From the NCBI RefSeq assembly GCF_014648415.1, contig NZ_BMRB01000011.1, positions 1 through 64,000 of the forward strand: a DNA stretch of 64,000 bases, read 5' to 3'. Positions 35,203 to 44,379 of the stretch are shown here, piece after piece. A model generated the notes under the pieces. It searched no databases. It was not told where the DNA came from and saw only the letters and a program-made list of their open reading frames with translations. Source of the DNA: Actinokineospora fastidiosa. Its GTDB lineage: Bacteria; Actinomycetota; Actinomycetes; Mycobacteriales; Pseudonocardiaceae. Positions within the stretch are counted from its first letter, which is position 1, and every line of letters begins with the position of its first letter. Made by a program: the position numbers and the translations under genes.

Positions 35203-35543
35203 CCGCCGCCGTCGACGACGACCTGTGGTCGGCGGTGGGGGACCCGACCCGTCGGCGGATGCTCGACCTGCTCCTCGCCGACGGCGGCGGCACGGCCACC
35301 AGCCTCAGCGAGCGCCTGCCCGTGACCCGGCAGGCCGTCGCGAAGCACCTGGGCGTGCTCGACCGGGTGGGCCTGGTGCACGCCGCGCCCGCCGGTCGGG
35401 AGCGGCGCTACCGGGTCGACGAGGAGCAGCTCGCGCGCGCGGTCGCGCAGCTGTCCTCGGTCGGCGCGGCGTGGGACGCCCGCCTCCGCCGCATCAAGCT
35501 GATCGCCGAGGCCGTCCAGCGCGAGCGGGCCGACCAGGCCTGA
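35199..35543 (+). CDS. ArsR-family regulator partnered with SRPBCC protein
   Basis: 114 residues from GTG 35199, overlapping the SRPBCC stop. The winged helix runs [20 protein letters not shown] to [19 protein letters not shown], with the wing [15 protein letters not shown]. No metal-binding cysteines are present. The twin palindromes upstream of the operon are its probable binding sites. Confidence 0.83.
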   Translation: MTAAVDDDLWSAVGDPTRRRMLDLLLADGGGTATSLSERLPVTRQAVAKHLGVLDRVGLVHAAPAGRERRYRVDEEQLARAVAQLSSVGAAWDARLRRIKLIAEAVQRERADQA

Positions 35544-35576
35544 CGCGACCGGCGCGCCGCCCCCCTACCCGAGCGT

Positions 35577-35609
35577 GCGGTCCCCGGTCATGGCCCAACC
35601 GGGGACCGC
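35577..35609 (+). terminator. 12-bp perfect hairpin before cmk
   Basis: GCGGTCCCCGGT (35577-35588) and ACCGGGGACCGC (35598-35609) pair perfectly around a 9-nt loop, 34 nt after the ArsR stop. No T run. It separates the ArsR operon from cmk-plsC-der. Confidence 0.6.
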
Positions 35610-35667
35610 CCGGGGCGACCAGGCAGAATGTGGCGTCACGTGCGCACGGTTCGGGGAGGCAACAGCG

Positions 35668-36390
35668 GTGGGTCAGGGTGAGCTGCGCGGAGTCGTCGCG
35701 ATGGACGGCCCCTCCGGCACCGGGAAGTCCACCGTGGCGAAGCGGCTGGCCGACAGGCTCGGCGCCGCCTACCTCGACACCGGGGCCATGTACCGGGCCG
35801 TCACGCTCGCCGTGCTGCGCGCGGGCGTCGACCCGGCCGACGGCGCCGCCGTCCTGCGCGTCGCCGAGAACACCGAGCTGGTCATCGGGGCCGAGGTGGG
35901 CGCCGGGGTGCGGCTGTCCGGCGAGGACGTCTCCGCCGAGATCCGCGGGCCCGAGGTGACCCTCGCGGTGTCCGCGGTCTCCGCCGTGCCCAAGGTGCGC
36001 GAGCGGCTCGTGGCGATGCAGCGGCGGATGATCAGCGAGGCCAAGGCCGTGCGCGGCGGCATCGTCGTCGAGGGGCGCGACATCGGCACCGTCGTGTCCC
36101 CCGACGCCGCGCTCAAGGTGTTCCTCACCGCCAGCGCCGACGCCCGCGCCGCGCGCCGGGCCAGGCAGGACAGCGCCGCGGGCCGCGAGGTGAGCGTCGA
36201 CGCCACGCTCGCCGACGTCGAGCGCCGCGACCGGCTGGACTCCAGCCGCGCCGTCTCGCCCCTGCGCCCGGCCGCCGACGCCGTCGAGGTCGACACCACC
36301 GACCTGGACATCGACGGCGTGCTGGCCCGGCTGATCGAGCTGGTGGAGGAGCGTGGGCTGCGGGCCACCGCGGAGGCCAACGGCCGATGA
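35668..36390 (+). CDS. cmk: Cytidylate kinase
   Basis: 240 residues from GTG 35668, behind GGGGAGG (35653-35659). It phosphorylates CMP/dCMP. The P-loop is [20 protein letters not shown], the CMP-binding [12 protein letters not shown] follows, then [15 protein letters not shown] and the lid region [16 protein letters not shown] longer open frame extends upstream but lacks a ribosome binding site and the P-loop position argues for this start. Overlaps plsC by ATGA. Confidence 0.94.
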   Translation: MGQGELRGVVAMDGPSGTGKSTVAKRLADRLGAAYLDTGAMYRAVTLAVLRAGVDPADGAAVLRVAENTELVIGAEVGAGVRLSGEDVSAEIRGPEVTLAVSAVSAVPKVRERLVAMQRRMISEAKAVRGGIVVEGRDIGTVVSPDAALKVFLTASADARAARRARQDSAAGREVSVDATLADVERRDRLDSSRAVSPLRPAADAVEVDTTDLDIDGVLARLIELVEERGLRATAEANGR

Positions 36391-37043
36391 CCGGACTGGG
36401 GTCCCGGGCGCCCGACCTGCCCGAGGGCGCGGTGCCCCGGCTGGCCGACACGGCCCGCTGGATCGGCACCTGGCTGCACCGGCCTGCCTTCCGCGTGCGG
36501 GTCAGCGGCCGGGAGCGCGTGCCGCGCACGGGCCCGGTCGTGCTCGTGGCCAACCACAGCTCGCTGCTGGAGCCGCAGCTCATCTACGGAATGCTGCCGC
36601 GCCGCTCGGTGTTCCTGGTCAAGGAGGAGTTGTTCCGCGGCGTCGCGGGGCGGCTGCTGCGCGGGATCGGCCAGCTGCCGATCCGCCGGGGCGAGGCCGA
36701 CCGGGCGCCGCTGATGGCGGCGGTGCGGGTGCTGCGCGGCGGCGGGCTGGTCGGGGTGTTCCCCGAGGGCACCCGGGGCACGGGCGACGTCGCCGCGGCC
36801 GAGCAGGGCGCGGCATGGCTGGTGCGCACGTCCGGCGCCGTCGTGCTGCCGGTCGCCACCCGGGGAACGCGCAGGCCCGAGGGGTCGCGCAGGCGGTTCC
36901 GGCCGGTTGTCGACATGCTGGTCGGCGAACCGTTCGCGCTGGAGGTCGGGCGCGGCCGCACGGGCCTGGAAGAGGCCACCGAACAGATCCGGGTCCGCTT
37001 GGCGGGCCTGGTGCACGAACTAGACGAGAAGCGACGGGCATGA
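36387..37043 (+). CDS. 1-acylglycerol-3-phosphate acyltransferase-like (PlsC family)
   Basis: 218 residues from ATG 36387. Motif I reads [12 protein letters not shown]: the catalytic His57 is kept but the HX4D acid is Glu62 rather than Asp. Motif III is [11 protein letters not shown]. Lack of a membrane helix and linkage to cmk and der are typical of this actinobacterial subgroup. The reaction is probably acyl transfer to lysophosphatidate, with some doubt because of the Asp to Glu change. Confidence 0.82.
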   Translation: MTGLGSRAPDLPEGAVPRLADTARWIGTWLHRPAFRVRVSGRERVPRTGPVVLVANHSSLLEPQLIYGMLPRRSVFLVKEELFRGVAGRLLRGIGQLPIRRGEADRAPLMAAVRVLRGGGLVGVFPEGTRGTGDVAAAEQGAAWLVRTSGAVVLPVATRGTRRPEGSRRRFRPVVDMLVGEPFALEVGRGRTGLEEATEQIRVRLAGLVHELDEKRRA

Positions 37044-38449
37044 CCGAACTGGATGGCACGTGGTCCGACGAGTCCGAATGGACCGCGGTCGCGGATATCG
37101 ATGACGCCGATGGCGGGGACGCCGAGCCGCCGCAGCCGGTGCTGGCCATCGTCGGGCGGCCCAACGTGGGCAAGTCCACGCTGGTCAACCGGATCCTGGG
37201 CCGCCGGGAGGCGGTCGTGCAGGACGTCCCCGGGGTGACCAGGGACCGGGTGGCCTACGACGCGCAGTGGAGCGGGCGCAGGTTCACCGTGCTCGACACC
37301 GGCGGCTGGGAGCCCAAGGCCGAGGGCATGGCCGCCGCGGTCGCCGCGCAGGCCGAGTACGCGATGCGGCACGCCGACGCCGTGCTGGTCGTGGTCGACG
37401 CGACCGTGGGCGCCACGGCGACCGACGAGGCCGTCGCCCGCGTGCTGCGCCGCTCCAAGCGGCCCGTGCTGCTCGTGGCGAACAAGGTCGACGACGAGCG
37501 CCTGCTCGCCGACACCGCGTCGCTGTGGTCGCTGGGCCTGGGCGAGCCGTACCCGGTGAGCGCGCTGCACGGCCGCAACTCCGGCGACCTGCTCGACGCG
37601 ATCCTGGCCGTGCTGCCGGAGACCCCGCGCGAGACCTACAGCGCCACCGTGGGCGGCCCGCGCCGGGTCGCGCTGGTCGGCAGGCCCAACGTGGGCAAGT
37701 CGAGCCTGCTCAACCGGCTGACCGGCGAGGACCGCGCCGTCGTCGACGCCGTCGCGGGCACCACCGTCGACCCGGTGGACTCCCTGGTGGAGCTCGACGA
37801 CCAGGTGTGGCGGTTCGTCGACACCGCGGGCCTGCGCAAGCGCGTCAACTTCGCCAGCGGCGCGGAGTACTACGCCTCGCTGCGCACCAAGGGCGCGATC
37901 GAGTCCGCCGAGGTGGCGATCGTGCTGCTGGACGCCAGCGAGCCCATCTCCGAGCAGGACCTGCGGGTGCTGACGATGGTCGTCGAGGCGGGACGCGCGT
38001 GCGTGCTCGCGCTCAACAAGTGGGACCTCGTCGACGAGGACCGGCGCAACGAGCTGGAGCGGGAGCTGGAGCGCGGCCTGGTGCGGGTCACCTGGGCCGA
38101 GCGGGTCAACGTGTCCGCGCTGACCGGCCGCGCCGTGCGCAAGCTCGCCCCCGCCCTGCGCACCGCGCTGGACTCCTGGGACCAGCGCATCCCGACCGGG
38201 CGGCTCAACGGCTGGCTCAACGACCTGGTGGCCGCCACCCCGCCGCCGGTGCGCGGCGGCAAGCAGCCCAAGATCCTCTTCGCCACCCAGGCCAGCACCC
38301 GCCCGCCGACGTTCGTGCTGTTCACGACCGGGTTCCTGGAGGCGGGCTACCGCCGCTTCGTGGAGCGCAGGCTGCGCGAGGAGTTCGGCTTCGCGGGCAG
38401 CCCCATCCGGATCTCGGTGCGGGTGCGGGAGAAGAAGCAGCGCCGCTAG
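37040..38449 (+). CDS. der: Ribosome biogenesis GTPase Der (EngA)
   Basis: 469 residues from ATG 37040, overlapping plsC by ATGA. Two tandem G domains: the first has [14 protein letters not shown] and ANKVDD, the second [17 protein letters not shown] and [10 protein letters not shown]; a C-terminal KH-like domain follows from about residue 385. It acts in 50S subunit assembly. An acidic 35-residue N-terminal leader precedes the first G domain, as usual in actinobacteria. The stop overlaps the convergent hydrolase gene. Confidence 0.95.
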   Translation: MTELDGTWSDESEWTAVADIDDADGGDAEPPQPVLAIVGRPNVGKSTLVNRILGRREAVVQDVPGVTRDRVAYDAQWSGRRFTVLDTGGWEPKAEGMAAAVAAQAEYAMRHADAVLVVVDATVGATATDEAVARVLRRSKRPVLLVANKVDDERLLADTASLWSLGLGEPYPVSALHGRNSGDLLDAILAVLPETPRETYSATVGGPRRVALVGRPNVGKSSLLNRLTGEDRAVVDAVAGTTVDPVDSLVELDDQVWRFVDTAGLRKRVNFASGAEYYASLRTKGAIESAEVAIVLLDASEPISEQDLRVLTMVVEAGRACVLALNKWDLVDEDRRNELERELERGLVRVTWAERVNVSALTGRAVRKLAPALRTALDSWDQRIPTGRLNGWLNDLVAATPPPVRGGKQPKILFATQASTRPPTFVLFTTGFLEAGYRRFVERRLREEFGFAGSPIRISVRVREKKQRR

Positions 38450-39234
38450 CGGGCGTGCTCGCGCAGCAGCTTGGCGGTCAGCTCCGGGCGCTCCCACCAG
38501 AACAGGTGGCCCACGTCCGGCATGACCTCCAGGCGCGCGCCGGGGATCGCGCCCGCGACGTGGGCGGCGTTGGCGAAGGTGACGACCTCGTCGGCGGTGC
38601 CGTGCACGACCAGCGTCGGGACGTCGATCCCGGCGAGGTCGGCCACGGCGTCGTGCCGGAGCGCGGCCTGCTGCTGCATCATGATCACCTGCCCCGGCAC
38701 CCGCTCGGCCAGCGCGGCGTCGGCGAACCGGGCGAACCAGGACTCGTCCACGCGCAGCGCGGGGGAGAGGTTGACCTCGTAGCTCGCGCGCATCGTCTCC
38801 CGGACGTCGCCGGTGGCACGGGCCCTGGCGATGCGGCTCAGCCCCGGGCTGCCCAGGGTGCCGCCCTTGCCCGCGTACGTGCACCCGAGCGTCAGCGTGC
38901 GCACCCTCTCCGGGTGCCGGATGGCCACCTGCTGGGCGACCATCCCGCCGAGGCTGACGCCGAACACGTTGGCGTCGGCCCAGCCGAGCGCGGTCATCAG
39001 CGCGGCGGCGTCGTCGGCGAGGTCGGTGATCTCGTACGGCGGCTCCGCCCGGCTGCTGTCGCCGATGCCGCGGTGGTTGAACGCGACGACGTCGAAGTCG
39101 CGCTCCAGATCGGACAGCAACGCCTCGCCCCACATCAGGTGGTGGCCCGCCATGCCCTGGATGAGCAGGAGCGGCAGACCCTCGCCGCGGCGCACGTAAT
39201 GCAGTGAGCGGTCACCCAGATCGGCGATGGGCAC
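38446..39234 (-). CDS. Alpha/beta hydrolase
   Basis: 262 residues from GTG 39234. Alpha/beta-hydrolase marks: [15 protein letters not shown] oxyanion loop, [12 protein letters not shown], the nucleophile elbow [11 protein letters not shown] and the late TADEV / [13 protein letters not shown] containing the Asp and His of the triad. It resembles 3-oxoadipate enol-lactonase-like enzymes; the true substrate is unknown. Confidence 0.85.
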   Translation of the reverse strand: MPIADLGDRSLHYVRRGEGLPLLLIQGMAGHHLMWGEALLSDLERDFDVVAFNHRGIGDSSRAEPPYEITDLADDAAALMTALGWADANVFGVSLGGMVAQQVAIRHPERVRTLTLGCTYAGKGGTLGSPGLSRIARARATGDVRETMRASYEVNLSPALRVDESWFARFADAALAERVPGQVIMMQQQAALRHDAVADLAGIDVPTLVVHGTADEVVTFANAAHVAGAIPGARLEVMPDVGHLFWWERPELTAKLLREHAR

Positions 39235-39301
39235 GGCGGTTTCTCCTGTCGTCGGACGGGGTCAAGGTTAGGCTCAGAACCCCGGACGGGGGAGGACAGA
39301 C

Positions 39302-39967
39302 GTGGCCGCTGACACACCTATCCGCGTCGTCCTCGCCGACGACGAGCCGCTGCTGCGGCACGGCCTGCGCGTGCTGCTGACCGCGGGCGGACGGGTCGAG
39401 GTTGTCGCCGAGGCGGGCGACGGAGCCGAGGCGATCGCCGCCGTCCGGCTGCACCGGCCGGACGTGCTGCTGCTGGACGTGCAGATGCCCAGGATGGACG
39501 GCCTGACCGCGCTGCGCGAACTCGCCGACGTGCCCGTCGCCACCGCCATCCTGACCACTTTCGACCTCGACGACTACGTGGCCCGCGCGCTGGACCTGGG
39601 CGCGGCGGGCTTCCTGCTCAAGGATGCCGAGCCCGACGTGCTCGTCCGCGCCGTCGTCGACCTCGCCGCGGGCGGCGCGGTGCTCGACCCCAGGATCACC
39701 GCGCGCCTGCTGCCCCGACTCCGCGGCGCCGGGCTGTCCCTGCGCCGCGCCCAGGCGATCGACGCGCTGAGCGCGCGCGAGCGGCAGGTGCTGGAGCAGT
39801 TGGCCGACGGCCGGGCGAACGCGGCCATCGCCGAGACGCTGGGGCTGACGGAGGCGACGGTGAAGAGCTACGTGTCGCAGGTGCTGACCAAACTGGGCGT
39901 CCACAATCGCGTCCAGGCCGCGCTCCTGCTGCACGGCGTGGACGTGCTGGCCGAGGACCGGTTATGA
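39302..39967 (+). CDS. NarL/LuxR-family response regulator
   Basis: 221 residues from GTG 39302 with a strong GGGGGAGG at 39288-39295. Receiver domain with acidic pocket LADDEP and phospho-acceptor Asp59 in LLLDVQMPRMDG; conserved Thr/Lys in AAGFLLKDAEP. LuxR-type HTH at about 150-215 (LSARERQVLEQLADGRANAA). It pairs with the downstream kinase, which it overlaps by ATGA. A putative -10 TAGGCT is at 39269-39274. Confidence 0.92.
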   Translation: MAADTPIRVVLADDEPLLRHGLRVLLTAGGRVEVVAEAGDGAEAIAAVRLHRPDVLLLDVQMPRMDGLTALRELADVPVATAILTTFDLDDYVARALDLGAAGFLLKDAEPDVLVRAVVDLAAGGAVLDPRITARLLPRLRGAGLSLRRAQAIDALSARERQVLEQLADGRANAAIAETLGLTEATVKSYVSQVLTKLGVHNRVQAALLLHGVDVLAEDRL

Positions 39968-41124
39968 CCCGGTGGGCGCGGCTGTGCAGGCCGGGACCGG
40001 TCGGGAGGCGCGTCGGCCTCGAGGTCCTCGCGGTGGGACTCCCGCTGCTGGCCGTGCTGATGTCGTACCCGCCGAGCCCGTGGGCGCTGCCGGTGGCGAT
40101 CGCCGCCTGCCTGGCGCTGCCGCTGCGCCTGAGGTGGCCGTGGCTGGCGTTCGCGCTGTGCCTGCCCGCCCTCTACGGCGGTCTCGGCTGGCCGCCCGCA
40201 CTGGTGGCGCTGTTCCGCGTCGGCATGTGCGCGCCCACGGTCCGGCTGGTGGTCGCCGCCGTGGCTGCCGTCTTCCTGACGGTGCAGGTGGCGAACCAGT
40301 TCGGCATGGACGAGGTGCTGGCCAACCAGATCATGAGCGCGCTGTTCTCCGTGGTCGTCCCCGCAGGCCCGGCCGCCCTCGGCGTCCTGGTCCGCCTGCG
40401 CGCCGAACTCAGCGCCACCCTCGCCGAACGCGACCAGGCCCGCCGCGCGGAGCTGCATGCCCGCCTGGACAGCGCCAGGGCCGACGAACGCGCCCGCATA
40501 ACCCGCGAGATCCACGACGCCGTCGGCCACAACACCACCCTGATCGCCGTCCAGGCGGCAGCCCTCTCGGCCACCACCACCGACCCCACGGCCCGGGAGA
40601 CCGCCGACCACCTCCGCAGGCTCGCCAAGCAGTCCCTGGCGGAAATGCGCGCCGCCCTGGGCCTGACCGGCACGGACACCCCCCAGGGCCTGCCCGAGCT
40701 CCCAGCCCTGATCGCCCAAGCCCAAGCCGCGGGCGTGGACGTCGAGTTCACCCCCGTCGCCGCCACCCCCAGCCCACTGATCAGCCGAGCCCTGTACCGG
40801 GTCGTCCAGGAGGCCCTCACCAACGCGGTCAAACACGCCCCCGGCGCCCCCATCACGGTCACCCTGACCCGGGACGCCGCCCACATCGTCGCCACCGTGG
40901 TCAACGGAGCCCCCACCCGACCCCCGGCCGACCTGACTCCCGGCGGCACCGGCCTGGAGGGCCTGACCGAACGCGTCCGCACCGCAGGCGGCACCCTGAC
41001 CACCACAAACCTCCCCGACGGCGGCTTCTCCCTCCGAGCCGCCCTCCCCGCCCACGATCCGTCGAAAGTAGCCCCAACACCCCCGACTTCCGGCGGTAGC
41101 CACCCCCTCCCCACTCGGCAATAG
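39964..41124 (+). CDS. Two-component sensor histidine kinase (HisKA_3 type)
   Basis: 386 residues from ATG 39964. Four or so membrane helices occupy residues 18-145. The HisKA_3 dimerisation box ARITREIHDAVGHN has the phospho-acceptor His184. The HATPase domain shows VQEALTNAVKHAPG and GGTGLEGLTERVRTAGGTL. No extracellular sensor domain is evident, so the signal may be sensed in the membrane. The last 25 residues are Pro/Ser-rich. Confidence 0.9.
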   Translation: MTRWARLCRPGPVGRRVGLEVLAVGLPLLAVLMSYPPSPWALPVAIAACLALPLRLRWPWLAFALCLPALYGGLGWPPALVALFRVGMCAPTVRLVVAAVAAVFLTVQVANQFGMDEVLANQIMSALFSVVVPAGPAALGVLVRLRAELSATLAERDQARRAELHARLDSARADERARITREIHDAVGHNTTLIAVQAAALSATTTDPTARETADHLRRLAKQSLAEMRAALGLTGTDTPQGLPELPALIAQAQAAGVDVEFTPVAATPSPLISRALYRVVQEALTNAVKHAPGAPITVTLTRDAAHIVATVVNGAPTRPPADLTPGGTGLEGLTERVRTAGGTLTTTNLPDGGFSLRAALPAHDPSKVAPTPPTSGGSHPLPTRQ

Positions 41125-41171
41125 TCCGACATGCTCCCGTGGGCAAGTCGGGGACCACCGGAGCACATCGG

Positions 41172-41219
41172 GGGTGGTGAGGGACCTGTCGCCGGGGGAC
41201 AGGCCCCTCACCCCACCCC
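41172..41219 (+). terminator. Terminator after the two-component operon
   Basis: GGTGAGGG-A-CCTGTC (about 41176-41190) pairs with GACAGG-C-CCCTCACC (about 41198-41213), one mismatch, and the flanking GGGGT/ACCCC extend the stem. Confidence 0.65.
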
Positions 41220-41247
41220 GGTGCGACCCCCCACAACCCCCATGCGC

Positions 41248-41253
41248 TAGTCT
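41248..41253 (+). promoter_or_regulatory. Putative -10 (TAGTCT) of tRNA-Pro
   Basis: TAGTCT lies 18 nt before the mature 5' end of the tRNA, a usual distance for an actinobacterial tRNA promoter. Confidence 0.45.
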
Positions 41254-41271
41254 TCGCTCCGCAAGACAGAC

Positions 41272-41345
<74 letters not shown>

Positions 41346-41355
41346 CGGTCTGAAG

Positions 41356-41400
41356 AACGCCCGCTGATCCGGTGGAAACACCAGGTCGGCGGGCGTTTTG
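41356..41400 (+). terminator. tRNA-Pro terminator
   Basis: AACGCCCGC (41356-41364) pairs with GCGGGCGTT (41389-41397) and is followed by TTG, so the stem ends in a T-rich tract (GTTTTGAT). Confidence 0.75.
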
Positions 41401-41410
41401 ATCTTTCGGA

Positions 41411-41453
41411 AATGATCTTTAGTTGATCGTCGTTTGTGGACGGAAAGATCATT
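41411..41453. repeat. Inverted repeat AATGATCTTT ... AAAGATCATT
   Basis: Perfect 10-bp arms at 41411-41420 and 41444-41453, 23-bp interval, with a further GATCTTT at 41400-41406. Just outside the tRNA-Pro terminator. Could be recombinase arm-type sites or a hairpin. Confidence 0.55.
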
Positions 41454-41942
41454 GTACCGGCGGGTAAGGAGCGAAACAGGAGAAGTACGCTCCAAAACTC
41501 CTGTTGATCTCGTTATGGGGTCGTCGTTGATCTTCCCGATCGGGTGAACTTCGCCAACTGCTTTCAAAGGGCCGCATCTGCCCTGGTCAGACCCATAGTG
41601 AATCTGATTTGGGTCGGTTGATGCGCGGTGAGGATGGTTCGTCGCGGGCGGCGATGGTTGCTGCCGGGTGCCCTGCGCTTCCCCCGGTTTCGGGTTGGTT
41701 CGCGTCGTCGATACCAGCCCCGGTGCCGTGGCCATCGGCAGCGGACCATTCGTCTTTGACCTCACACTGCCAGTTGGGGCCCCCTAGCGTCCTGACCAGG
41801 CAAAACGGAGAACACGCACGTCGCAGGACGTCGAACGAGACCGTCGGCTGCGGTTCACCGCAGTTGAACCCGGTTCAGCAAGCGCGCGTGCTCCAGATTT
41901 GCTCCACCCACCCCAGTGTGAACCGGACATGGGCTCATTGTC

Positions 41943-41964
41943 ACGTGCGCAGGTTCGAGCCCTG
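41943..41964 (+). other. tRNA T-arm-like fragment (possible attachment scar)
   Basis: ACGTGCGCAGGTTCGAGCCC followed by TG has the T-stem/T-loop form (CAGG, TTCGAGC, CCTG) of a tRNA 3' part, but no other tRNA arm can be built around it. It may be a displaced 3' end left by an integrated element. The tRNA type is not identified. Confidence 0.3.
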
Positions 41965-42254
41965 GGGAGGAGTACCAAAGGATGGGAACAGGGCTGACCA
42001 GGGAATCTGCACCGGAAGCTTAGTAGTGGAGGCGCGATTCGCGCTGTGACATCGCGGACGGGCGTGTCGTGGGGCGGCGTGACTAGGTTCTCGGGCTGCC
42101 CGACCGGGACCAGTCGTTGCCGGAGGACTGGTTCATCATTCCGCGAACATCCGTACGTGCCGAGTTCCGGACGGTTCGGGAGCAGTTCATCCCGTGCATC
42201 GTGTAGCAGTGCGGAGGTCGCCGGCGATCCTCGTGGTGAGACTCAGGGGGATGG

Positions 42255-43955
42255 ATGCGGATCAGTCTTATCGCCGACCAGGCTGTCGGTGAAGCCGACC
42301 AGCGCACTGCGGATGGCCTCGGGTTCGAGACGTACGCCCAGGTGCTGGCCGACGCCGCGACAGACACCCGCGGACCGTTCACGATCGGCGTGTTCGGGGA
42401 GTGGGGCACTGGCAAAACCAGCCTTATGCGCCTGATCGAACGCAGGCTGTCCGACAACGACGAAGTCGTGACTGTGTGGTTCAACGCGTGGCGGTACGAG
42501 CAGGAGGAACACCCGATCGTCCCGCTCGTGGGGACCATCGTCCAAGCGCTCGAACAACACCAGACGCTGGGCAGAAAAATCAACGAGTCGAGGCAGGCGC
42601 TCATCCGCTCGCTGCGCGCCATCGCGTACGGCTTCTCGGCCAAGTCCAAGGTGTCGGTCCCGGGATTCGCCGAGTTCGAGGCATCCCTCGTGGCCAAGGA
42701 CATGATCGACCGGAAGGCCAAGCTCACGCCGGACCCCTTGCTCGACCGCAGCCTCTACTACGGCGCCTTCAACAGCCTCGACGAGCTGAAACTCCGCAAG
42801 GACGTCAAGATCGTCATTCTGATCGACGACCTCGACCGCTGCTTCCCCGACCAAGCCATACGCCTGCTGGAGAGCATCAAGCTGGTCCTAGCACAACCCG
42901 GCTTCATCTTCGTACTGGGCGTCGCACGCAAGGTGGTGGAGGGCTACCTTCAGCACCGGTACTCCACCGACTACGGGATCAAAGACTTCAAGGGCGAGCT
43001 CTACCTCGACAAAATCGTCCAGCTGCCCTTCCACATCCCACGGTCGACCGCCCGCATGAACGACTTCTGCAGAACCCTCCTCGCCGACCAACCGCCCGAA
43101 CTCGTCACTGAACTGGAGCCGGTCCTGCCCACCGCCGCCGAAGCACTCGGCGGCAACCCCCGCGCGGTCATCAGGTTTCTTAACAACATTCTGGTCGACT
43201 TCGCCATCAGCACCAGCTCCCCTGGCGAAAGCCCGACCATTCCCATCCGCTTCTTCGCCATATCACGGTGCCTGGAACACCGCTGGCCCGAGGTCTTCGA
43301 CGCACTCACCATTTCAGACAGACTGGCGGAGGACGTCGCCGAATGGGCACCAGCCGACTACACGGCCAAAGCGCGCAGCACCGGCGATGAGGCGCTGGTA
43401 GCCACCCGAATGCTCTCCGACCGCGCCCTACAACGACTCCTCACCGGCGAACAGGGCCGAGACTGGCTGGTTAACGGCCCCCTCCGGCATGCCAGCGTCG
43501 GCTTCCTTGTTGACCAACAACGCTTCTCCCACCTCGACACCGCCGAAGTGCGAGCCCGCTACGACGCCTTCGTCTCCTTTCCCAACGAAGACCGCCCCGT
43601 CGTCCTCGAACTAGTTGACGCACTCACCAAAGCCGGAATCAGTGTCTTCTTCGACGGCCACATCCCGCCAGGAGCAAAGTGGGCCCACGTCCTCAGTGAG
43701 AGCCTCAACGCCGCCAGAACTCTGATCTTCTGCATCGGCCGCTCCACCAACACGTCCACAGGGCAACAACAAGAACTACTGAATGTAGTCAATCACACCG
43801 GTATTCCCATTATCCCAGTCATCCTGCCCGGCGCTGACTCCACCACCGACGTGCCGACCTCACTCCGTGACCGACAATGGCTCGACCTGCAAACCGGAGT
43901 CACAAACGAAATTGTCTCTCGTCTCGTCTCGTCACTGCGCAGACAACGGAGCTAA
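42255..43955 (+). CDS. KAP-family P-loop NTPase fused to a C-terminal TIR domain
   Basis: 566 residues from ATG 42255 (AGGGGG 42245-42250 upstream; ATG 42251 is out of frame). Residues about 25-400 are a KAP NTPase: Walker A GEWGTGKT at 48-55, VWFNAWRYEQEEHP typical of KAP, and Walker B KIVILIDDLDRCFPDQA near 185-200. Residues about 433-560 are a TIR domain: YDAFVSFPNEDRPVVLELVD, FFDGHIPPGAKW and the candidate catalytic Glu507 in STGQQQELLN. TIR domains of this kind cleave NAD or make cyclic ADP-ribose signals in bacterial immunity. No membrane helices are evident, unlike many KAP proteins. A single-gene anti-phage sensor/effector is the favoured inference. Confidence 0.85.
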   Translation: MRISLIADQAVGEADQRTADGLGFETYAQVLADAATDTRGPFTIGVFGEWGTGKTSLMRLIERRLSDNDEVVTVWFNAWRYEQEEHPIVPLVGTIVQALEQHQTLGRKINESRQALIRSLRAIAYGFSAKSKVSVPGFAEFEASLVAKDMIDRKAKLTPDPLLDRSLYYGAFNSLDELKLRKDVKIVILIDDLDRCFPDQAIRLLESIKLVLAQPGFIFVLGVARKVVEGYLQHRYSTDYGIKDFKGELYLDKIVQLPFHIPRSTARMNDFCRTLLADQPPELVTELEPVLPTAAEALGGNPRAVIRFLNNILVDFAISTSSPGESPTIPIRFFAISRCLEHRWPEVFDALTISDRLAEDVAEWAPADYTAKARSTGDEALVATRMLSDRALQRLLTGEQGRDWLVNGPLRHASVGFLVDQQRFSHLDTAEVRARYDAFVSFPNEDRPVVLELVDALTKAGISVFFDGHIPPGAKWAHVLSESLNAARTLIFCIGRSTNTSTGQQQELLNVVNHTGIPIIPVILPGADSTTDVPTSLRDRQWLDLQTGVTNEIVSRLVSSLRRQRS

Positions 43956-44239
43956 CACGAGCCATCTATGCCAGTGAAGTCCGCTATCGTCCGTGATACG
44001 ACGAACATCCGCTCTTGCCGCGATCCGCGCATCCCGTGCGCGCGCATGCCGTTTACCGTGCGGTCGAACGCAGCGGCACAGGCGCTGGAGGAGGGCTGGC
44101 GCGATGGCGATTGGGTGAAGTGTCGTAGGAGCGCTGGGGCACTTGGCCACCGTGTGAACGGCGGCCCGCAGGTCGGCCAACCCACTCGGGGCATGACCGA
44201 TCGGACGGTCACGATGGCGAGTGGTGCTACAGACCCAGA

Positions 44240-44272
44240 ACAGCCCTCCGGTGATAATCACCAGAGGGCTGT
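44240..44272. terminator. Bidirectional terminator between KAP-TIR and nuclease genes
   Basis: ACAGCCCTC (44240-44248) pairs with GAGGGCTGT (44264-44272), with an inner GGTGA/TCACC stem. It lies between two convergent genes. The 284 nt before it hold no supported gene. Confidence 0.7.
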
Positions 44273-44293
44273 CTGACCAACTCTTACGCGTTG

Positions 44294-44334
44294 TGGGCGA
44301 TACTGGGTTGAACCAGTGACCCTTACCGTGTCAA
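44294..44334 (-). other. Degenerate tRNA-Val(GAC) 3' half: probable attachment-site scar
   Basis: On the minus strand the sequence reads TTGACAC (anticodon loop, GAC), GGTAAGG, GGTCACTGG, TTCAAC, CCAGT, ATCGCCC and discriminator A. This is the anticodon loop to 3' end of a tRNA-Val. The 5' half is absent and the T loop lacks one base, so it is not a working tRNA. Similarity starts exactly at the anticodon loop, as for att cores of tRNA-targeting integrases. Orientation places native chromosome to the left and the integrated element to the right. Confidence 0.7.
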
Positions 44335-44379
44335 ACTAGATCATTCTAACCTGTGACCTGCGGAAACATGACTCCTGCC

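Larger units (their letters stand above)
41402..42250. other. Non-coding, compositionally distinct stretch at the left edge of the accessory region
   Basis: About 850 nt with lower GC than anything to its left. I find no convincing gene; open frames on both strands have poor codon structure. It holds a 10-bp inverted repeat at 41411-41453, several GATC(T/G) repeats, a tRNA T-arm-like piece at 41943-41964 and GCTCCAGATTTGCTCC at about 41889-41904. This mixture is what remains of attachment regions of integrated elements; that reading is inference. Confidence 0.5.

Noticed and set aside
43932..44276. Open frames around 43932-44276 on both strands
   Set aside because: They run through the terminator hairpin at 44240-44272, lack codon bias and overlap each other; no domain.
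44294..44337. A functional tRNA-Val gene
   Set aside because: Only the 3' half from the anticodon loop exists, the 5' half is missing and the T loop is one base short.
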